DNA of 64,000 nt from Sphingomonas folli (GTDB lineage: Bacteria > Pseudomonadota > Alphaproteobacteria > Sphingomonadales > Sphingomonadaceae). The notes beneath the pieces were generated by a model. The model was not told where the DNA came from and did not search any database. It was given only the letters and a program-made list of their open reading frames with translations. The position numbers and the translations under genes are program-made. Location: assembly GCF_019429525.1 (NCBI RefSeq), contig NZ_JAHXZL010000006.1, positions 248,001 to 312,000 on the forward strand, given 5' to 3'. Shown in pieces: positions 38,394-47,751 of this stretch (the stretch's first letter is position 1; every line of letters starts with the position of its first letter).

Positions 38394-38701
38394 CGCGGCG
38401 GGTCTCCGTGGAACCAGAAGTCGTGATCGGCGGCGTCGAAGCCGGCGGTGAAGCCGGACCGCTCCAGCGCGCGCGCGAGCGGTCCGTCGGCGGGTGCGGC
38501 CAGCGCGAGATCGTTGCCGTCGCGCGCCGCCTGGCGCCGCGCCGCCTCGACGAGCTGGAGCAGGGCGAGGTCGGGCACCGCGACCGCGGCGAGATCGAGC
38601 CGCACCGCGCCGCCGCGCGCGAGCGCGTCGCGCAGCGCGGCGGCGAGCCGGTCGAGGCTCGCCAGCGACAGGTCGCTCTCCGCCACGATCGCGGTGGTCA
38701 T
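38390..38701 (-). CDS. STAS-domain protein, first gene of the che operon
   Basis: 103-residue protein resembling anti-sigma-factor-antagonist/STAS domains (GAVRLDLAAVAVPDLALLQLVEAARRQAARDG, then LALAAPADGPLARALERSGF). The usual phosphorylatable Ser of SpoIIAA-type proteins falls where this one has PDLALLQL, so it may not be a phospho-switch. The ATG at 38701 was chosen because the domain starts there; the frame is open further upstream. It is coupled to cheY by a 4-bp overlap. STAS proteins occur in several non-enteric che clusters; the role is not settled. Confidence 0.75.
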   Translation of the reverse strand: MTTAIVAESDLSLASLDRLAAALRDALARGGAVRLDLAAVAVPDLALLQLVEAARRQAARDGNDLALAAPADGPLARALERSGFTAGFDAADHDFWFHGDPPR

Positions 38702-39095
38702 GCCGATCAGATCCTCGTCCAGGCGTGGTCCCGCCGCGACCCGCGGGGGGCCGGACGCGACGCATGTGTCCCCACGCCGCTCCCCGCGAGAGGAGAAGCG
38801 CGCCGGCACCCCGCGCGATGGCCTGGCGTGCGACCTGTCATGGGCGCCTCGCTGCGAGTCGTGATCACGTTCGTCCTTCTCCCCTGCTCCAGCGATCAAC
38901 GCCGCTATCCGGCGGCATCGATGAAGCAGAGACTGACGAACGTGCTGAGCACATGCCGTTTACGGCATATTAGCTAGCGATACGGGAGCTGGCCTATACT
39001 TGTTCACCGATCCGGGTCAGCGGCCAACTCATGGCGACAGGCGCCGAGATCATGCGATCGGGTCGAGCGGCTCCATATCAACTCGCCGAAGCGGG
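38702..39095. other. 394-bp intergenic region upstream of the che operon
   Basis: No gene is seen. An AT-richer patch holds the palindrome ATGCCGT-TT-ACGGCAT (38953-38968) next to TAATAT on the minus strand (38972-38967), a possible -10 without a good -35. This is the most likely place for the che operon promoter. Confidence 0.4.
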
Positions 39096-39311
39096 TCAAC
39101 CCATTGTGGTGATCTCACCCGCGTCGTCGAGCGGCACCGCCGCCTCGACCAGCAGCACGGGGACGCCGTCGCGCACCGGATAGCCGCGCCGCGCCGCGTC
39201 CGAGACGAGCAGCGCGCGCGCGGCGTCGTAGCGCAGCGGGGTACGCGTGGCGGGACAGACCAGCCGCGCCAGCAGCCAGTCGTCGAGGAGCGTCGGTGGC
39301 GCGTCGCTCAC
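39096..39311 (-). CDS. UPF0434/Trm112-like small protein
   Basis: 71-residue protein of the YcaR/Trm112 family: LLARLVCPATRTPLRYD, LLVSDAARRGYPVRDGVPVLLVEAA. Only one Cys of the zinc-ribbon set (CP) is present. The ATG at 39311 overlaps the preceding stop by 4 bp. It may assist methyltransferases as Trm112 does, but that is inferred. Confidence 0.87.
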   Translation of the reverse strand: MSDAPPTLLDDWLLARLVCPATRTPLRYDAARALLVSDAARRGYPVRDGVPVLLVEAAVPLDDAGEITTMG

Positions 39312-39931
39312 TGCAGCGTCACCCGGTCCTCGCCGTCGTGGCGGCCGAAGAACTGCATCAGCTGGACCAGCAGCTCGGCGCGGTCGGCGATGCCGTCGGC
39401 CTCAAGCAACGCCTGTTTGGCCGCCACGTCGAACGGCGCGATCTGCGCGATGCCGTTGACCAGGCTGGTGTCGTCGAGCCGGCCGACCGCCTTCCAGTCG
39501 ACCGCATAGCCCTGCGCCTCGGCGAAGCGCCGCGCCTCCAGCTCGAGCGACGAGCGCGCCCCGAGCGACAGGGTCGCGTCCGGCGGCGACGGCAGCAGCA
39601 TCGCCTCGACCTGGCGGAAGGGCGTCGTCACCTCGATCTCGCGCACGACGCGGAACAGCGCGAGTCCCTGCAGGACCAGGTTGTAGCGCCCGTCGTCGAG
39701 CGCCTCCACCTCGGCGATGCGACCGACGCAGCCGACGTCGAACAGCCCGGGCCGGCCGCGGTCCTCGCTGTCCGGGCGCGGCTGGATCATCGCGATGCGG
39801 CGGTCACGCGCCATCGCGTCCGACACCATCGCGCGATAGCGCGGCTCGAAGATGTGCAGCGGCAGGTGCAGCTGCGGGAACAGCAGGGCACCCGGCAGCG
39901 GGAAGATCGAGAGCCGCGTCGTCTCGCTCAT
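39308..39931 (-). CDS. Lon N-terminal-domain (substrate-binding) protein
   Basis: 207-residue stand-alone LON_substr_bdg (PUA-like) domain protein: LSIFPLPGALLFPQLHLPLHIFEPRYRAMVSDAMARDRRIAM, then VGCVGRIAEVEALDDGRYNLVLQGLALFRV. There is no AAA+ or protease part. It sits between the thioredoxin-TPR gene and the UPF0434 gene with 4-bp overlaps on both sides, an arrangement common in alphaproteobacteria. The role is not established. Confidence 0.9.
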   Translation of the reverse strand: MSETTRLSIFPLPGALLFPQLHLPLHIFEPRYRAMVSDAMARDRRIAMIQPRPDSEDRGRPGLFDVGCVGRIAEVEALDDGRYNLVLQGLALFRVVREIEVTTPFRQVEAMLLPSPPDATLSLGARSSLELEARRFAEAQGYAVDWKAVGRLDDTSLVNGIAQIAPFDVAAKQALLEADGIADRAELLVQLMQFFGRHDGEDRVTLQ

Positions 39932-40839
39932 CCGAACAGCGTCGCCGACAGCTTGCGCCGCTGCGCCGACACCCAGGGGTCCTCGAGCCCGACCACCTCG
40001 AACAGCTTGAGCAGCTGCTGCCGCGCGGCGCCCTCGTTCCAGTCGCGCTCGCGCGCGACGATCGACAGGAAACCGTCCGCCGCGGCGTCGCGGTCGCCCG
40101 CCGCCATGCGCGCGTTGGCGAGATCGTAGCGCGCCTGCAAATCGTCCGGATCCGCCGCGACCGCCGCCTCCAGCGGCGCGAGATCGTCCACCGCCGGGGC
40201 GGACCGCGCCAGCGCCAGCGCCGCGCGCGCGCGCGCGACGTCGGGCAGCGCCGCGACCGCCTCGGGCAGCGCGGCGATCGCGGCCTCGGCCTCGTCCGAC
40301 TCGCCCGCCGCGACCAGCGCGCGGATGCGGCCCGACAGCACCGCGGGATGATCGGGCGCCATGTCGGCGAGCTGGTCGAAGATCGACAGCGCGCGCGTCG
40401 CGTCACCCTCGGCGAGCACCTGCTCCCCCATCGCGATCAGCGGCTCGAGCTCGGCCTCCTGCGCCTGCGCCTCGCCCGCGACGGGCAGCTGGCGCAGCAG
40501 CTGGTCGAGGATCGTGCGCAGCTGCGACTCGGTGCGCGCGCTGGTCAGGTCGGCGACCAGCTGGCCCTGGAACATCGCGTAGACGGTCGGGATGGAGCGG
40601 ATCTGGAACTGCGCGGCGATGAACTGGTCCTTGTCCGTGTCGACCTTGACCAGCACGACGCCCTTGTCCGCGTAATCGGCCGCGACCTTCTCCAGCACCG
40701 GGCTCAGCGCCTTGCACGGCCCGCACCACTCGGCCCAGAAGTCGACGATGACGAGGTGGGTCATCGACGGTTCGACGACCTCGGATCGGAAGCGCTGGAC
40801 GGCTTCCTTCTCTGCCGGTGACATTCCTAGCGTGGCCAA
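39928..40839 (-). CDS. Thioredoxin-domain protein with TPR tail (CnoX/YbbN-like)
   Basis: Redox-active chaperone-like protein, 303 residues: a thioredoxin domain with C39-G-P-C42 in FWAEWCGPCKAL and cis-Pro in RSIPTVY, then four or so TPR-type helical repeats (about 125-290). The start is decided by the ribosome site: CAGGAG lies 6 nt before a TTG at 40839, giving MATLGMSPAEKEAV. The ATG at 40824 lacks such a site, and an ATG at 40893 would add unlikely sequence. Note that E. coli CnoX has SXXC instead of CXXC, so this one may also be an oxidoreductase. Confidence 0.88.
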   Translation of the reverse strand: MATLGMSPAEKEAVQRFRSEVVEPSMTHLVIVDFWAEWCGPCKALSPVLEKVAADYADKGVVLVKVDTDKDQFIAAQFQIRSIPTVYAMFQGQLVADLTSARTESQLRTILDQLLRQLPVAGEAQAQEAELEPLIAMGEQVLAEGDATRALSIFDQLADMAPDHPAVLSGRIRALVAAGESDEAEAAIAALPEAVAALPDVARARAALALARSAPAVDDLAPLEAAVAADPDDLQARYDLANARMAAGDRDAAADGFLSIVARERDWNEGAARQQLLKLFEVVGLEDPWVSAQRRKLSATLFG

Positions 40840-40939
40840 GGGGCGCTCCTGCGATTGCTGGGCCCTTATGTGGGAAGGCGCGGGGGGATACAAACCCCCC
40901 GGGGACGCGGCCGAGACGACGCCCGCCTCGTCGGCGCCC

Positions 40940-42016
40940 TTATCCCTGCACGCGCTCCCCGGGCACCGCCGCCTGGAAGCCGAGCGTGGCGCGGCTGCCC
41001 GGCGTGCCCGCCACGTCGGCGATCAGGTACAAGGGGCGGCGCTTCGCCTCGATGTAGAGCCGGCCGAGATACTCGCCGATCATCCCCAGCACGAACATCT
41101 GGATCGCCGAGAGCACCACCACCACCAGCATGGTCGATGTCCAGCCCTGCACGCGCTCGCCGCTGAAATAGCCGAAGGCGATGTAGAACAGCAGCAGCAG
41201 CGAGCAGCCCGCCAGCATCACCGACAGGTGGCTCGCCCAGCGCAGCGGCGCGGTGGAGAAGCCGGTCACCGCGTCGAGTGCCAGCCGCATCATCTTGGCG
41301 AAGGGATAATTGGTCTCGCCGGCGTGGCGCTCGGCGCGATCATAGGGGAATGGCACCTGGCGGAAGCCGACCCAGGCGACCATGCCGCGGATGAAGCGCG
41401 CCTGCTCGGGCAGCGACAGCAGCGCGTCCAGCGCGCGCCGGCTCATCAGCCGGAAGTCGCCGGTGTCGAGCGGGATCGGCGTGTCGGTGACCCGGTCGAG
41501 CACGCGGTAGAAGGCCGCCGCGGTGGCCTTCTTGAACAAGGTCTCGCCCTCGCGCCTGCGCCGCACCGCATAGACCACGTCGGCGGCGTCGCGCGCCATG
41601 ACGCCGCGCATGTCGGCGAGCAGCTCGGGCGGATCCTGCAGGTCCGCGTCGATGATCAGGATCTGCTCGCCCGCGCACAGGTCCAGCCCGGCGGTCAGCG
41701 CCAGCTGGTGGCCGTGGTTGCGCGACAGGTTGATCGCCACCACGCGCGCGTCGACCGCGGCGAGCCGCTGCATCGCCGCCCAGCTGTTGTCGCGCGAGCC
41801 GTCGTTGACCAGCACGATCTCATGGTCCTCCCCGACCGCCGCGCGCGCCGCGGCGCTGACCCGCGCGTGGAGCAGCGGCAGCGTCGCTTCCTCGTTGTAG
41901 CAGGGCACCACCACCGACAGAGCGGGGCGGGGGCGCGGTGCCGCGAGCGACGGCGGGAGGGCGGAGGAAGCGGCGGCCGGCGGCGTGATCGCGGGCGGGG
42001 GCGCGGGCGGGAACAT
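40940..42016 (-). CDS. Family 2 glycosyltransferase with C-terminal membrane segments (GtrB/ArnC-like)
   Basis: Probably transfers a sugar from a nucleotide donor to undecaprenyl phosphate at the inner membrane. 358 residues: a Pro/Ala-rich head, the GT-A domain (SVVVPCYNEEATL, VLVNDGSRDNSW, INLSRNHGHQLALTAGL, IDADLQDPPEL, the D-x-Q metal motif) and two membrane segments near the end (SHLSVMLAGCSLLLLFYIAFGYF and STMLVVVVLSAIQMFVLGMIGEYL). It lies 22 bp after the M48 gene on the same strand. Confidence 0.92.
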   Translation of the reverse strand: MFPPAPPPAITPPAAASSALPPSLAAPRPRPALSVVVPCYNEEATLPLLHARVSAAARAAVGEDHEIVLVNDGSRDNSWAAMQRLAAVDARVVAINLSRNHGHQLALTAGLDLCAGEQILIIDADLQDPPELLADMRGVMARDAADVVYAVRRRREGETLFKKATAAAFYRVLDRVTDTPIPLDTGDFRLMSRRALDALLSLPEQARFIRGMVAWVGFRQVPFPYDRAERHAGETNYPFAKMMRLALDAVTGFSTAPLRWASHLSVMLAGCSLLLLFYIAFGYFSGERVQGWTSTMLVVVVLSAIQMFVLGMIGEYLGRLYIEAKRRPLYLIADVAGTPGSRATLGFQAAVPGERVQG

Positions 42017-42038
42017 GGGTCCCCGCCATAGCTTACCG

Positions 42039-43028
42039 TCACTCCTTCGTCACGACCTTTACCAACCGGCCCGGCGTGAGTCGGGCGTCGTCGTCGAGCG
42101 CGTTGAGCGTGAGGAAGCGCTCGCGCTGGAGCGTGTCATAGGCCATCTGACGCGCGAACGTGTCGACCGTGTCGCCCGTCTTCACCGTGCGGACGCGGAT
42201 ACGCTTCCCCGATCCCTTGGCGTCATAGGCCAGCCCGTCGAGCGCGCGCAGGAAGCCGGTGTCCTCGGGCGGCGGGTCGAGCATCGGCTTGCCGGTCTGC
42301 TGCGCGAGCTGCGCGGCGCGGCGCACACGGTCGGCGCCGTTGGGGTGGGTCGAGGCCCAGCTCGGCAGCTGCTGCCCGCTGCGCCCCGCCACCGCCGACT
42401 GCAGCCCGGTCTCGGCGTCGAGCGACGCCAGCATGTCCGCCGCGGCGTAGGGGTCGTAGCCCGCCGCGGTGATGTAGCGCACGCCAAGCGCGTCCGCGGC
42501 ATATTCCTGCTCGCGGCCGTAGCGCAGCGTGTAGAGCTGCGCCCCGCCGCGCGCGACCGTGCCGGCGAGCTGCCCCGCCGTGCCACTGCCCGCGACCGCG
42601 CCGACCACGCCCGCGAGCACGCTGCCGATCGTCGCGGTGCGGTTGCGCGACGCGCTGTGCCGCGCCGCGACATGGCCGACCTCATGCCCCAGCACCGAGG
42701 CGAGCTCGGCCTCCGAGTTCATCAGCGCGAGCAGCTGGCGCGTCACATAGACATAGCCGCCCGGGATGGCGAAGGCGTTCTCGACCGGGGAGTCGAGCAG
42801 CGTGATGGTGAAGTCGCTCTGCGCGTTGGACAGGCCCGACTGCACCGCGACGCGGCGGCCGACGCGCTCGACCAGCGCCACCTGCGGGCCGCTGTACCGC
42901 CCGCCGAACTCCTTGACGAGCTGCGGGTCGGCCTGCGCGCCGGTGGCGCGGTCCTGCTGCGAGATCGACTGCGCGGTCGCCGGCGCCGCGGCCACCAGCG
43001 CGGCGGCGAGCATGAGCTGTCGGTACAT
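42039..43028 (-). CDS. Exported M48-family metalloprotease (BepA/LoiP-like)
   Basis: Periplasmic zinc protease for envelope quality control. 329 residues: signal peptide (ending ATAQ), M48 domain with H115-E116-xx-H119 in LGHEVGHVAARH and the third ligand E175 in REQEYAADALG, and a LysM-like tail at about 275-325 (VRTVKTGDTVDTFARQMAYD, ALDDDARLTPGRLVKVV). The ATG at 43028 has GGGAGGACC upstream. The C-terminal module suggests peptidoglycan contact. Confidence 0.92.
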   Translation of the reverse strand: MYRQLMLAAALVAAAPATAQSISQQDRATGAQADPQLVKEFGGRYSGPQVALVERVGRRVAVQSGLSNAQSDFTITLLDSPVENAFAIPGGYVYVTRQLLALMNSEAELASVLGHEVGHVAARHSASRNRTATIGSVLAGVVGAVAGSGTAGQLAGTVARGGAQLYTLRYGREQEYAADALGVRYITAAGYDPYAAADMLASLDAETGLQSAVAGRSGQQLPSWASTHPNGADRVRRAAQLAQQTGKPMLDPPPEDTGFLRALDGLAYDAKGSGKRIRVRTVKTGDTVDTFARQMAYDTLQRERFLTLNALDDDARLTPGRLVKVVTKE

Positions 43029-43200
43029 GGCTGGTCCTCCCGTCGCGGCATCAATGCCACAGCCGGCGCGCGGTTGCAGCGGGACGAGCGCGGCGGGTGA
43101 ACCGACTTGGAGAGTGAGCGACCTGTTCGGCGACCATGCACCGATTATCGAGCCCGACCGTCACGTCGCGGTGACCGACGGGTGAGAGCCCCGGCTCAGC

Positions 43201-45321
<2,121 letters not shown>

Positions 45322-45455
45322 CTATCCAATGTGCTTACATCCACGGTGACAATGCAACAACGATGCCGAAAAAAACGTGTCGGCGTGTTGCCCGGTGGGC
45401 GGCGCGGCTATCGCCGGCGGCGCCATCGCGGTAGCGTCGCGCGACGGAGTGGCGT

Positions 45456-45902
45456 GTGGAACAGCGGCGTTTGCGCGAGAACCTGACCGAATGCAGCCTG
45501 CCCGCCGCGCTGGAGGCGATGGGCGAGCGCTGGGCCTTCCTGATCCTGCGCGCCGCCTTCAACGGCCTGCACCATTTCGAGGAATTCCAGCAGGAGCTGG
45601 GGATCGCGCGCAACATCCTCGCCAACCGGCTGGCGCGCTTCGTCGCGCACGGCATCATGGAGCGCGGCGCGGTGCCCGAGGACCGGCGCAAGGTGGCCTA
45701 TCGCCTCACCGACAAGGGCTGGGCGCTGCTGCCGACGATGGTGGCGCTGCGGCAATGGGGCGAGCGCTGGGAGACCGGCTGCCCCGCCGCGCCGGTGCTG
45801 GTCGACGTGCGCGACGGCCGCCCGATCCGCCCGGTCGCGGTGCTGAGCCACGACGGCCGCGCGCTCGGCCAGGGCGAGCTGCACTGGGCGCTGGTGGAAT
45901 AG
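45456..45902 (+). CDS. HxlR-family winged-helix transcriptional regulator
   Basis: 148 residues from a GTG at 45456 with a GACGGAG site upstream. Typical HxlR sequence: CSLPAALEAMGERWAFLILRAAFNGLHHFEEFQQELGIARNILANRLARFVAHGIMER then KVAYRLTDKG. The C-terminal 45 residues are an extension. It is divergent from rsh, and convergent with the flippase gene; target unknown. Confidence 0.9.
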   Translation: MEQRRLRENLTECSLPAALEAMGERWAFLILRAAFNGLHHFEEFQQELGIARNILANRLARFVAHGIMERGAVPEDRRKVAYRLTDKGWALLPTMVALRQWGERWETGCPAAPVLVDVRDGRPIRPVAVLSHDGRALGQGELHWALVE

Positions 45903-45920
45903 CGCGGCGGCGTCGCGCGG

Positions 45921-47444
45921 CTAGCGGATGAAGCTGCCCTCGTTGGGCAGGGTAGCCTCCTCGGCGGTCGGCATCTTGCTGAACAGCGCGCGGTCCTCCG
46001 GGCCGAAGGCGTAGCGCCAGATCACGAACAGATAGGCCGCCATCGTCGCCACCACGCCGACCGACACCTGCATCCAGCGCCAGCCCGGCGGCAGCAGCGT
46101 GAACGCGCCGCCCACCGCGCCCCCCGCCAGCGCCGCCCACAGCAGCGGCCAGCGCATCGGCGACACCGGCGTACCGAGCAGCCGGCCGAGCACGCGCGCC
46201 TTCACGAAGGAGGTGAGCAGCAGCACCAGCAGCAGCGCCACCGGCGCGCCCGCCGCCTGCTCGGTGATGCCGTAGCCGGCGTCGCGGATCACCAGGATGA
46301 AGGCGAAGGAGAGCGCGATCTGGATCACGAGCATCGTCGCCGAGATGAGCAGGTTGCGGTGCCGCGCCAGGTAGACCAGCGCCGATTCCGCGACCGCCCC
46401 GGTGGAGGCCGCCACCTCGGCGAACAGCAGGAACACCATCGCCGCCGCGCCGCTGGTGAACTGCGGGCCGATCGTCGCCATCACCGCCTTGCGCGGGATC
46501 GAGGCGGTGAGCGCCAGCGCGAGCTGCGCGGCGATGATCCAGAACGCCACCTGGCGGACCTGGCGCGCGATCGCGCCGAGATCGCCGCGCGCGATGCTCC
46601 GCGTCACCACGGGGCCGAGGATCGGGTCGAAGCTGGTCTTCAGCCGCTGCGGCAGCGAGGCGACCTGCTGCGCCATGTAATAGATGCCCACCACGTTGGG
46701 CGCGAAGAGCGTGCCCAGGATCAGCCGGTCGACGTTGCGGCTGCCCCATTCGAGCGCGTCGGCGCCCGCCAGCGGGGTGTTGGCGCGCGCCATCTGCCAC
46801 AGCACGCTGAGGTGCGGCGACCAGCCGCTCGGCACGCCGTAGCTGCGCAGCAGCGGCACGACGCTCGCGGTGAGCGCCGCCACCATCGACGCGACATAGG
46901 CGAGCACCAGCCCGTCCTTGAGCGTGAAGAAGGAGAACAGGAAGGCGAAGATCGACAGTGTCCAGGGCTCGACGATCGCGCGCGCGGTGACGCTGGCCTT
47001 GACGTCGTGGCGATAGGCGAGCGCGGCGAGGCTGACGTCGCTGAGCGCGGGCGCGAGGATGATCAGCGGGAAGAAGCGGTCGAGCCCGCCGATCGCCGAG
47101 TTCGGGTACATCGCCTGGGGGAAGGCACACAGGACCGCGCTGGCGATCAGGCTGGCGACGAGCGCGAGTGCGAGCGCGTCGAACACGACATGGTTGTGCG
47201 GCCGCTCGGCCGAGGAGAGCGCCTGCGCCAGCCCGCGCTTGAGGCCGAGCGTCGCGACCAGCGCAGCGAGCTCGACCACCACGACCGCGATGGCGAACCG
47301 CCCGACCAGCGCGGCACCGTAGAGGTGACCCGCGATGAACAGGAAGGGGATGCGCGCGCCCAGCTTGAGGATGAAGCCCGCGACATTGGTGCGCCCGCCC
47401 TTGGCGAGCGCGGCGATGTCATCGGGCTGGTCGGTCGCGGTCAT
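45921..47444 (-). CDS. Polysaccharide flippase (MOP/Wzx-like superfamily)
   Basis: 507-residue integral membrane protein with about twelve to fourteen helices, of the oligosaccharide-lipid flippase type (KGGRTNVAGFILKLGARIPFLFIAGHLYGAALVGRFAIAV at the start; SRNVDRLILGTLFAPNVVGIYYMAQQVASLPQRL centrally). It would move lipid-linked glycans across the inner membrane. It has a cytoplasmic C-terminus (ALFSKMPTAEEATLPNEGSFIR). No other polysaccharide-cluster genes adjoin it. Confidence 0.85.
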   Translation of the reverse strand: MTATDQPDDIAALAKGGRTNVAGFILKLGARIPFLFIAGHLYGAALVGRFAIAVVVVELAALVATLGLKRGLAQALSSAERPHNHVVFDALALALVASLIASAVLCAFPQAMYPNSAIGGLDRFFPLIILAPALSDVSLAALAYRHDVKASVTARAIVEPWTLSIFAFLFSFFTLKDGLVLAYVASMVAALTASVVPLLRSYGVPSGWSPHLSVLWQMARANTPLAGADALEWGSRNVDRLILGTLFAPNVVGIYYMAQQVASLPQRLKTSFDPILGPVVTRSIARGDLGAIARQVRQVAFWIIAAQLALALTASIPRKAVMATIGPQFTSGAAAMVFLLFAEVAASTGAVAESALVYLARHRNLLISATMLVIQIALSFAFILVIRDAGYGITEQAAGAPVALLLVLLLTSFVKARVLGRLLGTPVSPMRWPLLWAALAGGAVGGAFTLLPPGWRWMQVSVGVVATMAAYLFVIWRYAFGPEDRALFSKMPTAEEATLPNEGSFIR

Positions 47445-47515
47445 GCGGCGCAGTGCCGCGCGCCAAGGTGCGCGGGAGAGGCGGCGTCATATGTTCCGGC
47501 GGCGGCCTGCACCTG

Positions 47516-47585
47516 ACAACGCAGGACCCCCGGGCCACGAGCGTCGGCGTCAACGGCTCTGGGTTCCTGCGTGCGCGGGAGCACC
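47516..47585. repeat. Palindromic repeat, family A copy 2 (left arm degenerate)
   Basis: Right arm CTGGGTTCCTGCGTGCGCG..GAGCAC matches the other family A copies; the left arm ACGCAGGACCCCC is eroded. It lies in the flippase-polA gap directly before a family D element. Confidence 0.65.
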
Positions 47586-47600
47586 GGGCGGGAGCGCAGC

Positions 47601-47740
47601 GATCCTCCCCGGCACGGGGAGGGCAACCGCTCGCGCAGCGGGTGGTGGAGGGGGGCCGGCCGGGAACGGAGCGGCTCGCGTGCGGAGCCCCCCCGCCACC
47701 GGCCTGCGGCTGGTCCCCCTCCCCGTACCGGGGAGGATCG
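47601..47740. repeat. Palindromic intergenic element, family D copy 2
   Basis: Ends GATCCTCCCC and GGGGAGGATC, inner arms GGTGGTGGAGGGGGGC and GCCCCCCCGCCACC. It ends 12 bp before the polA stop codon. Together with family A copy 2 it fills the 307-bp gap between polA and the flippase gene, which otherwise holds nothing recognisable. Confidence 0.85.
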
Positions 47741-47751
47741 ACGACGTTCCC

